The notes: a model not told the origin generated them from the letters alone. 41,391 nt of DNA from Alphaproteobacteria bacterium (GCA_019240125.1 JAFAYW010000081.1:1-41391); one strand, 5' to 3'; positions 1-8,410 are shown, counted from the first letter of the stretch. Numbers and translations are program-made.

Positions 1-3000
1 GAGGAGGACGTGAATTGCGAGATTTTAACAGCGGTGGTTACGCGATTTGATCGCGATCGCTTCGGCAATGTGGTCTCTAAAACGGTTTCCGCTTTTGGAG
101 AACCGGAACAGAGATCGAAATCAGAGTTTGATCCGTTTGGACGGTACAGCGTCGCGGAGACCGATGTGTTTGGACACCGGGCGCCGATCAAACGGAGCCC
201 CACCACAGGGCAGCCGACGTCCGCTACTGATATAAACGGCCTTGTCACTAGCTTTACTTACGATGGCTTTGGCCGACTTAGGCAGGAGACTGGCCCAACA
301 GGAATATCAACCACCACCACTCTTGTAGCGCGCACCGCGTTACCAAAAATCGACGATAACCGGGATTTCTCCTGGGGGCTTAGTGCGCCAGTTAGCTATG
401 CTGTGGGGTCACAGGTCGGCACTCTCCCCGCCACGTGGTCGCTTTTTGACGCAAAGGGTAGACAGCTCCGTCAGGTGACAGACGCATACACTTCTGATAC
501 AGCCGCGCGGCGGCCCGTCTTTAAGGAGACGGAATACGATTCGCTCGGGCGTGTCACACGGACATCCACTCCTCACGACGCGTCCGAAAGTCATATCCGT
601 TGGACGACAAACGAGTATGATTCGCTAGGCCGCGTCTGCGCTTCCACAGCGATAAACGGACTTAGGTCAGAGACGCTGTTCGCAGGGCGTCCCGAAGGTG
701 GTGGGACCGTTATTGTTGTGGTCGATCCGCGGCAGCAAGTGGTCGGACCGCCGGCGGCTGGGAGTGAGCAGCCAACGTTGTCCTGTGGAAGGTCGTTTCC
801 GGCGGGCATTTATCGAGACCATGGGCTTGATCAACGATCGTCGGCGACAGTCAATATGCGTAAGCAGACGATCGAGTCTACCGATTCAGTTGGGAAGGTG
901 ACGTTTACATACGACGCCGGTGGACATGTAGTTAGGAATACGGGCCCTACTGGCGCAGTTACCGTCAACACTTATAATGGGCTTGGTAACAAGATAGCGG
1001 TTGCTGACCCCGACCTTGGCCTCTGGCGGTATGAGTACGATCCATTCGGGCGCGTCGTGCGGCAGACAGACGCCAAGGGGCAAGTCGCAACCGTAGAATA
1101 CGATCTGGCAGGACGCCCGACTCACCGCGTAGCCCAAGATGTATCGACGAGTTGGAAATATGACACGGCGAGGCATGGAGTCGGCAAAGTAGCCTCGGTC
1201 ACTAGCTCGAATGGGTATATTAGAGAATATAGCTACGACACATATGGGCGGGTGAATGGTGTTGTCGTACAAATAGACGGCGACCAATTCGTAAGCACCA
1301 CCGAACTGGATACTTACGGCCGAGTTGTGGGAGTGTCGTATCCTAACGGCTTCGCAGTGCGGAATGTCTATGATGATAAGGGGTATTTCGTTAAAGTGGT
1401 CGACGCGGCGACGTCTAAACCTTATTGGATTGCAAACGGCATAGATATTTATGGTCGTGTTACTGATGAAACGTTGGGTAACGGCGTAAAGACAGCGCGG
1501 AGGTACGATAGTAGAGATGAGCGAGTGCGGCAGATTTCTACCAGATCTGCCAGCGGCCAACGTATCATGGACTTGTCGCTCGACTTTGACCTAATCGGCA
1601 ATATGAGAAATCGAGAAGAGGCCGTCGAGCACAAGAAAGAGTCGTTCGAGTACGACGATCTGAACCGGTTAGTCGCGCTGGTCAGCGTCGAGGTGGGGCG
1701 ATCAGAGTACAAATATGACGCCGCTGGTCGTTTCACCTATAAGGCGGGAACGGGAGACTACCACTATGCTCAGAATTCCGCAACAACAGGAGGTGAATTT
1801 AGACCATTTCACGGTGTGATTGAGACAACTTACAAGAAAGTTTGGAGTCACTACAGGTATGATTTGAATGGCAACATGATTTCGACGCCTCACGGCCACC
1901 TCGATTACACCGCGGACAATCGTGTCAAGCTGATCTATCTCGACGAAGCGAAATGGTCGCGGTTCGACTATGGGCCTAGTGGGGACCGGTTCCGAAAGTT
2001 TTCGCGTTTGAATGGCGCATCGGAAGAGACGTTGTATGTGGGGCTATATGAAAGAGTAATTGACTACGCGCTATCGGCAAACGCCGACTACCTCCATTCG
2101 TCGAGGTTCAGCGGATTTGAGCGGCTGACCCGCAGCCGAAACTATATCCGCAGCGGGTCAGGCATCGTTGCTGTCGTAGAGACCGATGATACTTACGCCA
2201 ATACGGAACTCTATTCTGGGTGGTACGGAAAAATTTCTACCACTGAGGCCTGGTACATGCACGCGGACCAGCTTGGATCCATCGTACGCGCGACCGACCA
2301 AAACGGCCGCGTTCGAGAGCGGTTCTGGTATGATCCCTGGGGCGCGCGAACCAAACGTGAGGATAATCGATCCGGCCGTGGTGAGGTTCAGCAAATAGCA
2401 GGATCCTGGAAGCGCGGGTTCACGGGGCATGAGCACCTTGATGAATTCTCGCTCATTCATATGAATGGTCGCATGTATAGTTCAGACCTAGGCATGTTTA
2501 CATCGGTGGATGTGGTTAACCAGATCGTTGCGGATACACAGAGCGGCAATGGGTATATCTACGCGCGTGACAACCCGCTTCGCTACGTTGATCCCAGCGG
2601 CTACGATTTTCTCGGCATAGGTGGCGCGATAAGCGGACTTGGGCACGCCATAGGTGATGCGTGGCACGGGATAACTCATTTTGCTGGCGAAGTTGGCAAA
2701 TGGTTTGCCCAGAATTGGCGAGAAGTGGTCGTTGTCGCAGTAGTTATCGTAGTTACGTATTTCACCGCCGGCACCGGCACAGCCGGCGCCATGACACTTG
2801 GAGAGTCCATACTGGTAGGCGCGGAGGCAGGGGCGGCGGCTGGAGCGGCCGGGGGCTTTGTCGGTGCGGCACTTTATGGAGGCAACTTGGATGATGATCT
2901 TCAAGCGGCAGTGAAGGGAGGAGTAATTGGAGGAATTTCGGGTGGGGCCTTTGCTGGAGTGGGGTACGAGTTTACTCCGAATCCGGGCGGGGAGTTGAGC

Positions 3001-3759
3001 ACGACCTCTCGAATTGAATGGGTGGCTGCCCATGGTGTCGTCGGGGGCGCGAAGTCTGCGGCGGAAGGAGGAAATTTCTGGCAAGGGTTTATCGCCGCTG
3101 CGGCTACTAAAGCGACGAGCTTCGGGGGCAGTTTTGAAAATTTTGCTGCAGATACGGCGCGAGCTGCTGTGGTTGGGGGAACAGTATCTGCCATCTCGGG
3201 GGGCAAGTTTGAGAATGGAGCCGTAACTGGGGCCTTCTCTTACATGTTCAATGATTATTTGGATAAAAGCCGGACGGCATACCCCGACGATAGGATTGAT
3301 ACTGATTATCCGGAACTTGTGTTACCGGCGCTTCTTTCCGGGGCGGAAGCTATTTATGCGTCAGGTGCGGCCGCATATGAAGTGCTGTTTGCCGGCGAAG
3401 AAGCAGCATCCATCGTCACACCGTACGCTCTAGAAGTGCAAAGCGCGTCGGCCGAGGCACAGGCGGCCTTAGAAGCAGCACAAAGTGGAGCCCCCCTTTA
3501 TCGCACCGGCCAACTTGGTCAATCGATGGCGGGAGAATCTCAATACTGGTCGTTGGAAAATCCTATGACGCCTGGGTATGCGAACCAAATGGGTATGCCC
3601 AATGTCACTCCGGATTTCGTGCTGCGGGGAACTTTGAATAGGGGAGCGTCTGTAATCACAAACGAGGCACCGGGACTTGGGGTGAACGCGGGGAGGGGGA
3701 TTCAAATCATCACACGCCCAGGCGGTGTGGGCTCTCTACAATTCACTATGCCGCCATAG
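1..3759 (+). CDS. Giant RHS toxin, C-terminal part: YD repeats, RHS core, variable toxin tip
   Basis: This continues the gene that starts at 36570. The frame is open from base 1, so the GTG at 10 is not the real start. It holds many YD repeats (YDPFGRVVRQTDAKGQ, YDSLGRVTRT), then the RHS core: WYMHADQLGSIVRATD, FWYDPWGARTK, MNGRMYSSDLGMFTSVD, YIYARDNPLRYVDPSG. DPSG is at 2590-2601, about residue 2466 of the joined protein. After it come a valine/alanine/glycine-rich hydrophobic stretch (about 2720-2880) and a variable C-terminus. The last 86 residues (from LYRTGQLGQS, about 3496) look like a compact toxin tip, with a YWSLENP motif and glycine/proline turns. I do not recognise its fold, so the activity is unassigned. 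The stop is TAG 3757-3759. Base composition is AT-richer than the plasmid backbone. Confidence 0.9.
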   Translation, partial: EEDVNCEILTAVVTRFDRDRFGNVVSKTVSAFGEPEQRSKSEFDPFGRYSVAETDVFGHRAPIKRSPTTGQPTSATDINGLVTSFTYDGFGRLRQETGPTGISTTTTLVARTALPKIDDNRDFSWGLSAPVSYAVGSQVGTLPATWSLFDAKGRQLRQVTDAYTSDTAARRPVFKETEYDSLGRVTRTSTPHDASESHIRWTTNEYDSLGRVCASTAINGLRSETLFAGRPEGGGTVIVVVDPRQQVVGPPAAGSEQPTLSCGRSFPAGIYRDHGLDQRSSATVNMRKQTIESTDSVGKVTFTYDAGGHVVRNTGPTGAVTVNTYNGLGNKIAVADPDLGLWRYEYDPFGRVVRQTDAKGQVATVEYDLAGRPTHRVAQDVSTSWKYDTARHGVGKVASVTSSNGYIREYSYDTYGRVNGVVVQIDGDQFVSTTELDTYGRVVGVSYPNGFAVRNVYDDKGYFVKVVDAATSKPYWIANGIDIYGRVTDETLGNGVKTARRYDSRDERVRQISTRSASGQRIMDLSLDFDLIGNMRNREEAVEHKKESFEYDDLNRLVALVSVEVGRSEYKYDAAGRFTYKAGTGDYHYAQNSATTGGEFRPFHGVIETTYKKVWSHYRYDLNGNMISTPHGHLDYTADNRVKLIYLDEAKWSRFDYGPSGDRFRKFSRLNGASEETLYVGLYERVIDYALSANADYLHSSRFSGFERLTRSRNYIRSGSGIVAVVETDDTYANTELYSGWYGKISTTEAWYMHADQLGSIVRATDQNGRVRERFWYDPWGARTKREDNRSGRGEVQQIAGSWKRGFTGHEHLDEFSLIHMNGRMYSSDLGMFTSVDVVNQIVADTQSGNGYIYARDNPLRYVDPSGYDFLGIGGAISGLGHAIGDAWHGITHFAGEVGKWFAQNWREVVVVAVVIVVTYFTAGTGTAGAMTLGESILVGAEAGAAAGAAGGFVGAALYGGNLDDDLQAAVKGGVIGGISGGAFAGVGYEFTPNPGGELSTTSRIEWVAAHGVVGGAKSAAEGGNFWQGFIAAAATKATSFGGSFENFAADTARAAVVGGTVSAISGGKFENGAVTGAFSYMFNDYLDKSRTAYPDDRIDTDYPELVLPALLSGAEAIYASGAAAYEVLFAGEEAASIVTPYALEVQSASAEAQAALEAAQSGAPLYRTGQLGQSMAGESQYWSLENPMTPGYANQMGMPNVTPDFVLRGTLNRGASVITNEAPGLGVNAGRGIQIITRPGGVGSLQFTMPP

Positions 3760-3768
3760 GAGCGCGTG

Positions 3769-4047
3769 ATGTATCTCTCCAGCAACCAAGAGTTATACGA
3801 TTATCTCGTCAGGCTCGCTCAGCGCCTAAAGGAGCGGCGAGCGACCGAGCTGAGCGAGGCGATAACGGGTGCAAGTCGGCAGGCTGCGTCGACTAGCGCC
3901 GAATTCTTGGGTGAGTCTAAGATCGCTTTGCAGCGGGCCCTAGCAGAGGGCAAGGCCGTGTTGGATACATCAGAACAAGCGGATCTTGAGGATGTATTGC
4001 GGCAATTGACGGCTGCAATCAATCGGTGGCCACAAAAAGAACGATAA
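3769..4047 (+). CDS. Small protein, candidate immunity partner of the RHS toxin
   Basis: This 92-residue acidic, helical protein has no signal peptide or membrane segment. ATG 3769 is preceded by AGGAG at 3758-3762, which overlaps the toxin stop; a GTG at 3766 is the alternative start. It begins 9 bases after the RHS gene on the same strand, so the two are surely cotranscribed and probably coupled. Polymorphic RHS toxins usually have a small immunity gene directly downstream, and that position is the main argument here. The motif ASTSAEFLGESKIALQRAL in its middle recalls small uncharacterised bacterial proteins, but I cannot name a family. The role as immunity protein is inference. Confidence 0.7.
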   Translation: MYLSSNQELYDYLVRLAQRLKERRATELSEAITGASRQAASTSAEFLGESKIALQRALAEGKAVLDTSEQADLEDVLRQLTAAINRWPQKER

Positions 4048-4126
4048 AGTAAAACGGTGTTTTGCAACATATCCCGCTGCTGAGCCGTTAGCCCGGGCGA
4101 TCGCAGCATCGCAGCTCCGGTTCGAT

Positions 4127-5113
4127 CTAGATTGCTATTCGTTCGACCTCATCGAGTGTGATCGCATCGTCTGTGCGGTCATAGAGTTTTGTCGTGCGCG
4201 GGCTTTCGTGAGCGGCCATGGCTTGCGCATTTTCAAGCGTGCCGCCGGCTTCGAGATAGGCGGTGATGCCTGTCGCGCGAAACACGTGGCAGCCCAACTT
4301 TTGTTTAAAGCCCGCCTCGGCGGCACGCCGGCGGATCAGGCGATAGGCGTCGATACGATGCATCGCTTCGCCGGTGAGCTCTCCGGTGCGGCCGCGTGCG
4401 GTGCGAAAAAGGGCGCCTTTACCGTCATCGCGGATGCCGGCGGCGGCGATGTATTCATCGAGAAAAATTTCGAGCTTATGGTGCGCTGGCATCTCATGAC
4501 GCTTGCCGCCTTTTTCGTGCAGCCGCAGCCACCAGCGCTTGCCGTTTGGATAGTAGTCGTCGACCCGCATCGCGACGACGGCGCCGATGCGGGCAAAGGC
4601 GTAAGTCATCACACCAATTAGGGCGCGGTCGCGCAGGCCGACGAGCGTCGACGTGTCGATGCTGTCGATCAACCGGCGGGCCTGCTCCTCGTTGAGCACT
4701 GGCGTCTTACCGCGGCGCACGACGTGCTTAGGTCCGCGCACTGCGTGCGCTGGGTTGGCGGCGACAACCTGGCAGATGACCAACCAGTCGAACAGCATGC
4801 GGACGGCGGCGAGGTGCTGCTTGACGGTCGGTTTGGCGGCGCTGTCCTGAAGGGCTTCGACATAGGCCGCGACATGCAGAGGCTCGATAGCGATGAGTTC
4901 GGAAATACCGTGCTGTTCGAGCCAAGCGAAAAACGAACACGTTGCCCGATAATACGCCATGCGGGTATTCTTGTTGCGGATCGTCGCGGCAAAGAATTCG
5001 AGAAAGCGCCGCACCGCAGGTTCGCCAGCCGCGGCGATCGCCGCCGGCACGACGATCTCACTGGCACTGACGAGCGCGGTCTTTGACTGCGGCGGGACGA
5101 TCTCCTGACTCAT
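4127..5113 (-). CDS. Tyrosine recombinase, XerC/D-like
   Basis: This 328-residue site-specific recombinase has the usual length of Xer-type and plasmid integrases. Residues about 30-115 form the SAM-like core-binding domain (NTRMAYYRATCSFFAWL). The catalytic domain follows, with R175 (YAFARIG), a lysine in the beta hairpin (HEKGGK, about 201-204), H276 and R279 (CHVFRATG), H302 (AAHES) and nucleophile Y311 (TTKLYDRT). All catalytic residues are present, so it should be active. The start ATG (5113) lies 8 bases from the end of a perfect 11+6+11 dif-like site, its probable substrate. It is convergent with the RHS/immunity genes, with an 80-base gap. Likely roles are multimer resolution or movement of the adjacent toxin block. 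Confidence 0.93.
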   Translation of the reverse strand: MSQEIVPPQSKTALVSASEIVVPAAIAAAGEPAVRRFLEFFAATIRNKNTRMAYYRATCSFFAWLEQHGISELIAIEPLHVAAYVEALQDSAAKPTVKQHLAAVRMLFDWLVICQVVAANPAHAVRGPKHVVRRGKTPVLNEEQARRLIDSIDTSTLVGLRDRALIGVMTYAFARIGAVVAMRVDDYYPNGKRWWLRLHEKGGKRHEMPAHHKLEIFLDEYIAAAGIRDDGKGALFRTARGRTGELTGEAMHRIDAYRLIRRRAAEAGFKQKLGCHVFRATGITAYLEAGGTLENAQAMAAHESPRTTKLYDRTDDAITLDEVERIAI

Positions 5114-5120
5114 AGGTTTA

Positions 5121-5148
5121 GTGTAACATAACGTCCTTTATGTTACAC
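5121..5148 (+). other. dif-like Xer recombination site 1
   Basis: Perfect 11-bp inverted arms, GTGTAACATAA (5121-5131) and TTATGTTACAC (5138-5148), surround the 6-bp spacer CGTCCT (5132-5137). The 11-6-11 layout is that of XerC/XerD dif sites, and TTATGTTA is the conserved start of the XerD-type arm. It sits immediately upstream of the tyrosine recombinase start. The structure is seen directly; binding and strand exchange are inferred. It could instead be an operator for the recombinase gene. Confidence 0.75.
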
Positions 5149-5415
5149 AACATTCGCTTGGCTTCGGGGCAGGTTCCGGCCCGGTGTTGCCTTCGGACAA
5201 CGGACCCGGCCGCCGGGTCATCTTCATCGAAGGTCCCGGATTCGGGCTCAGCCTCGCGCGCTGCGGCAGGCGCACTTCGGATGCTCAGGCCGGGACGGAG
5301 AAACGGCCATTACGCCGAACAAAGAAACGAAAGCGTTTAGTCGAACCTTGTGCTCCGGCTCGATCATAAGCATGTTCGACGATATTCAACGTGAATTTCG
5401 CAGGTATGTCCGCCT
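5149..5415. other. Intergenic stretch, no supported gene
   Basis: This GC-rich stretch between the dif-like site and the next ORF holds only short overlapping ORFs without family resemblance or a good ribosome binding site. I see no RNA gene or clear terminator. Confidence 0.4.
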
Positions 5416-5823
5416 TTGCTAGAGCCAGCGCACCAGGTCGACCATTCCAACATCGAGCATGAGCAGCTTAATCGAGCGCGCCAAGACGCCGAGGCGCTAT
5501 TTCGACCCAGGCCAAACCGCGCCGAGCCCTCAATCCGGAGTGGTGATGCTGCGGCCAACCAAGCTTCGGCCCGCAAGCCGCGCATTTTGAGTGCCATCAC
5601 AGCGGCTCCTGACGGCGCGGCTGCTATTTTGGAACAGCCGGCCGTCGCTCCGCTAAGCACCCCTGCGACCCGGGATCGTCTCAGCGCTCAGCGTCGAGAA
5701 ATTGTCGGGCAGCAGCAGAAGCTGCAGGCGAAACTAGAAACGATCGACGCGGAGCTGCGGGCGATCGCCGCATACGAGGCCGCCAAGCAAACTAATGATC
5801 CCGTTCGACATCACCGTCGTTAA
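5416..5823 (+). CDS. Hypothetical coiled-coil protein
   Basis: This open frame of 135 residues starts at TTG 5416 in this call. No ATG lies in frame and the ribosome binding site is weak, so the start is uncertain. The N-terminal part (EHEQLNRARQDAEALFRP) is charged and helical, the middle is proline/alanine-rich (RKPRILSAI), and residues about 85-122 (RDRLSAQRREIVGQQQKLQ, then AKLETIDAELRAIAAYEA) should form a coiled coil. The amino-acid pattern is protein-like rather than a shadow, and it resembles small uncharacterised proteins of rhizobia-like bacteria. It stands between the recombinase and a recombinase remnant. No function can be assigned. Confidence 0.5.
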   Translation: MLEPAHQVDHSNIEHEQLNRARQDAEALFRPRPNRAEPSIRSGDAAANQASARKPRILSAITAAPDGAAAILEQPAVAPLSTPATRDRLSAQRREIVGQQQKLQAKLETIDAELRAIAAYEAAKQTNDPVRHHRR

Positions 5824-5947
5824 TCGCTTCGGGGCAGCAGTCGCCAGCCCCTGCTCTGCCGAATTAATATTTGCCCCTGGGCGAGTTACTTGAGACGTTT
5901 TTAGCGACGTGCTTCATATTTCAAAACATTTTCCATAATGACGTTTT

Positions 5948-6085
5948 ATGACCGCACTCGAAAACGGCGCGCAGCTCGAAGATGTACAGAAGGCTGCAGG
6001 GCATCGTGATCCCAGCACGACGAAGCTCTATGATCGTCGCGGCTACAATCCGGAAAAGGCGGCGAGCTTCTTTGCTACGTACTGA
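5948..6085 (+). pseudogene. C-terminal remnant of a second tyrosine recombinase
   Basis: This 45-residue frame matches only the end of a tyrosine recombinase: LENGAQLEDVQKAAGHRDP then TTKLYDRRGY, with the last catalytic histidine (AGHRD) and nucleophile tyrosine (KLYDR). The catalytic arginine, lysine and HxxR box are missing, so it cannot be active alone. It differs from the intact enzyme at 4127-5113, so it comes from a different element rather than a local duplication. It points the opposite way and marks an old integration or deletion scar. The ATG at 5948 is probably just the first ATG after the break. Confidence 0.8.
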
Positions 6086-6103
6086 ATAGGCGGCAGTAGT
6101 AAT

Positions 6104-6718
6104 TTAGGGAATTTGATGGACAATGGCACCACTCGGATCAGAAAATGTCAGAGAACTTCCCGTCCTAAGATTGTTCGGAAATACAAAGAGTGTTTTGTGG
6201 TGAGTTACTTTGGCAGAAATCGAGCGAAATCCCTCCACGCCTGTGCTTGACAAGGCTTTCCCTAATTCTTGAGTTGGAGCGCTTCCGGTAGGTACGGATA
6301 CAGAAGTAGACGCGGTTCTCGTATTGTATCCCCGCCAGTCGCCCGTTAGTTCTTGTGCATTCGTGCCTAGCGGAGCCTGGGCTGTAGAAACACCCGTCAG
6401 GTCAATTACGTCGTGCAGGATGATCTGAACATTTAGCGTAACAAAGCTACTATGGCGCGGATGCGGTAGATAACCGCCAGGCGTGAGGCTGCCCAAGACC
6501 GCTCCGACTTCGAACTGGGCGACAATCAAGTCATCTGCAAAAGATAAAATGGGGAACTGGTCATGCGGGGGCAACAATGGCCCCGCGTTAAACCGCCCTG
6601 ACCTCAACTTGGTATGGGCGCTTCCCAATGCAGTAGTCAAATGTCCGGGCAGAATCAGACGGTACCAAACGGCGTTCTCAGGAGTCCGTGGCAGCGTCCC
6701 GCAGGCCGCCAGATTCAC
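6104..6718 (-). CDS. RES-domain toxin of a type II toxin-antitoxin pair
   Basis: This 204-residue protein carries RES-family signatures: VWYRLILPGH near the N-terminus, LRSGRFNAG, FADDLIVAQFEVGAVLG with the conserved glutamate, and a C-terminal FRSISAKVTHHKTLFVFP, in the position of the conserved serine segment. RES toxins of RES-Xre systems (MbcT, ParT-like) attack NAD+ or use it to modify host proteins; which applies here is unknown. The start is GTG 6718, whose GTGA overlaps the TGA of the upstream antitoxin, so the two are translationally coupled, antitoxin first. Divergence from the canonical arginine-glycine-glycine segment makes the call good but not certain. Confidence 0.78.
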   Translation of the reverse strand: MNLAACGTLPRTPENAVWYRLILPGHLTTALGSAHTKLRSGRFNAGPLLPPHDQFPILSFADDLIVAQFEVGAVLGSLTPGGYLPHPRHSSFVTLNVQIILHDVIDLTGVSTAQAPLGTNAQELTGDWRGYNTRTASTSVSVPTGSAPTQELGKALSSTGVEGFRSISAKVTHHKTLFVFPNNLRTGSSLTFSDPSGAIVHQIP

Positions 6719-6963
6719 GCTAAATCAGCGCCTTTGATAGACCGAACCAGGTTCCGCACCTGAAATTCGTCACGCGTCCCGATCAGCTCCGCTGGGGTGC
6801 GGCCCGCGAGCCAAACATTTTTAGCGTACAGCCACGCCTCACCCACAGTCTCCAGCACCTCGCGCGTGAGGTCGGGATCCTCATCCGGCAGAAGAGTCGT
6901 GTCGTAATAAGGTTTTTTGGCCATCTGGGTCCCGAAGGGTCCGCCTAGTCGTCTCGCCAACAT
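6715..6963 (-). CDS. MbcA/ParS/Xre-type antitoxin (toxin-binding domain only)
   Basis: This is a small protein of about 69-87 residues, depending on start (GTG 6978, ATG 6963 used here with GGGAAG upstream, or ATG 6924). The C-terminal half, EAWLYAKNVWLAGRTPAEL followed by IGTRDEFQVRNLVRSI, fits the DUF2384 toxin-binding domain of antitoxins paired with RES toxins (W, L.GRTP, then a helix ending in RI/RSI.G). The N-terminal part is too short for the Xre helix-turn-helix that many such antitoxins have. It lies directly upstream of the RES toxin with a 4-base overlap. The role is to neutralise the toxin; whether it binds DNA is unclear. Confidence 0.75.
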   Translation of the reverse strand: MLARRLGGPFGTQMAKKPYYDTTLLPDEDPDLTREVLETVGEAWLYAKNVWLAGRTPAELIGTRDEFQVRNLVRSIKGADLA

Positions 6964-7104
6964 CCTCGCGCTTCCCACCCTAATACCGACGAAAACATTT
7001 ACGGCCGGTTAATTATCCGAGCGGCCCTGAAAAAGTGCACCTGCAATCGCAAAACGTCAACGGCGCTCCGCACAATTTGCTTATCGCGCTGGATTTCCAT
7101 TGGT

Positions 7105-7237
7105 GCGCTGCAAATTTTCGGAAAACCGACAAAATCGGTGATCTCATGCCAATTATGAGAGCCACTATGCAAATTTAGCACGCCAGCGTGAGATTTTCAC
7201 CTAATATCGTGATATTTGCCCGTGGCGCTGCAAATTT
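7105..7237. promoter_or_regulatory. 13-bp direct repeats in divergent control region
   Basis: GCGCTGCAAATTT occurs at 7105-7117 and again at 7225-7237, exactly 120 bp apart, with a partial copy TGCAAATTT at 7168-7176. They lie between the antitoxin/toxin pair (leftward) and the gene at 7257 (rightward), and the second copy is 20 bases before that start. They look like operators for a shared regulator, perhaps the product of the 7257 gene. The repeats are seen; the role is inferred. Confidence 0.55.
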
Positions 7238-7256
7238 GATGGTCCGGGGAGGATTC

Positions 7257-8327
7257 ATGATGCCAACGGCCACCGAAAATCGAGCTTTGGCTGTTCTCCT
7301 TGGATATTTAACGAGTAATGCTGGCGTGAAATACAAAGAGATCGGATCGCCATTCGTGGTGGACGACAAAGTTAAATATGGTCGCGTCAGCAATTTCTTG
7401 TCAGGGGAAAGAGCCCTGTCTCAACCTGAATTTGACTCGGTCCTTGCCTCTACTCGTAAAATATTGACCGGAAAGATAGGGGTTACGGTAAAGAAGGATT
7501 ATGGATTTATATGTCGATACCTCGATCTGTTAGGATTGAGTGAATCGCTAATGAAAAATGAGCGCGATGAACGTCCAATTGATTTGGATCTATTACGAAC
7601 GCTGGACTTACGGCCTAATTCTCAGACTGCAAACCAGCAACGGGAATTATATGAAAAGATTGGTGGCCTCTGGTATTTAGCGCGTATTTCTACAGAAGAA
7701 CGAGACAGCGCGGAAACATTCTACGACGTCTCGCTTTTGAACGTGAAGCCGTTAAAATATGTCAGCTCCGAAGGGTTGTATTCGGAGAATGTATCAACGC
7801 GCCTCCTTCATTTCTCCTTGCGGTCACGGTTGGGGATTACCGAAAATCAAACGTACCGTGGTCGAGTTATTGAAGTGGATCAGGTGATATATTTTATAGG
7901 TGATAGGCATTTGGTGGGTCGGCCAAAGTTATTCTTTATGGCATGGGCTCCGCCAAGCTTGCAGGCTAGGAGAAATCAACATCGGGTTCCTCACGCAGAG
8001 TCTGTAGAAGGCACGATTGTGACTGTAAACACAAGTGATGTGACGATAACTACGCCTGTCGTAGGACAGCACATTCTGCAGGTTGATGGTGAAGGGGAGG
8101 CGCCGAGGGGCGGAGCCGCGAGTGAGCGTAGGCTGGCCGAGGCGCGATGGTACGAACGACGCATCAAACTGGCGGCCGAGAAAGTGCGAGCGTATCCGAA
8201 ATCGGAATTAGAAAATGGATTTGTGTTGGAAAACCCTGAAGTTACAATGAAGCAGCTTCTTGAAAAGCTACACCGCCATGTGGAATTTGGCACAAGAAAT
8301 AGCTATTTCCGTGTCCTAAATTCTTAA
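7257..8327 (+). CDS. Unknown protein, possible regulator
   Basis: About 356 residues from ATG 7257 or 7260, preceded by GGGGAGG at 7246-7252; an upstream GTG/ATG extension to 7188 lacks a good ribosome site. I do not recognise the family. The N-terminal 70 residues (RALAVLLGYLTSNAG to VSNFLSGERALSQPEFDSVL) are helical and could be a DNA-binding or adaptor domain. Residues about 130-300 (KIGGLWYLARIS, VSLLNVKPLKYVSSEG, TYRGRVIEVDQVIYFIG) are beta-rich and recall the C-terminal barrel seen after Xre domains in some regulators. The C-terminus is charged and helical. Base composition is AT-rich, typical of acquired DNA. It lies divergently from the RES pair behind repeated motifs. Confidence 0.7.
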   Translation: MMPTATENRALAVLLGYLTSNAGVKYKEIGSPFVVDDKVKYGRVSNFLSGERALSQPEFDSVLASTRKILTGKIGVTVKKDYGFICRYLDLLGLSESLMKNERDERPIDLDLLRTLDLRPNSQTANQQRELYEKIGGLWYLARISTEERDSAETFYDVSLLNVKPLKYVSSEGLYSENVSTRLLHFSLRSRLGITENQTYRGRVIEVDQVIYFIGDRHLVGRPKLFFMAWAPPSLQARRNQHRVPHAESVEGTIVTVNTSDVTITTPVVGQHILQVDGEGEAPRGGAASERRLAEARWYERRIKLAAEKVRAYPKSELENGFVLENPEVTMKQLLEKLHRHVEFGTRNSYFRVLNS

Positions 8328-8410
8328 TGCACTGGGTCGACGTTTCATATCATATATTTGATAAAGGACATTATCACATATAGTCCAGCCACCCGCTCGG
8401 GGGATGTTCG

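Noticed and set aside
886..1560. Long minus-strand ORF within the RHS gene
   Set aside because: It is antisense to clear YD repeats, with no family pattern or ribosome site.
10..3759. GTG at position 10 as the start of the RHS gene
   Set aside because: The frame is open to base 1 and continues from the window end; the GTG encodes a valine inside a YD repeat.
5937..5952. CATAA/TTATG symmetry near the recombinase remnant as a third dif-like site
   Set aside because: Arms pair for only 5 bases with a 7-base gap and the spacer differs from CGTCCT; too weak to call.
6999..7181. 60-codon minus-strand ORF upstream of the RES antitoxin
   Set aside because: No ribosome site or family pattern; the region is better explained as divergent control DNA with repeats.
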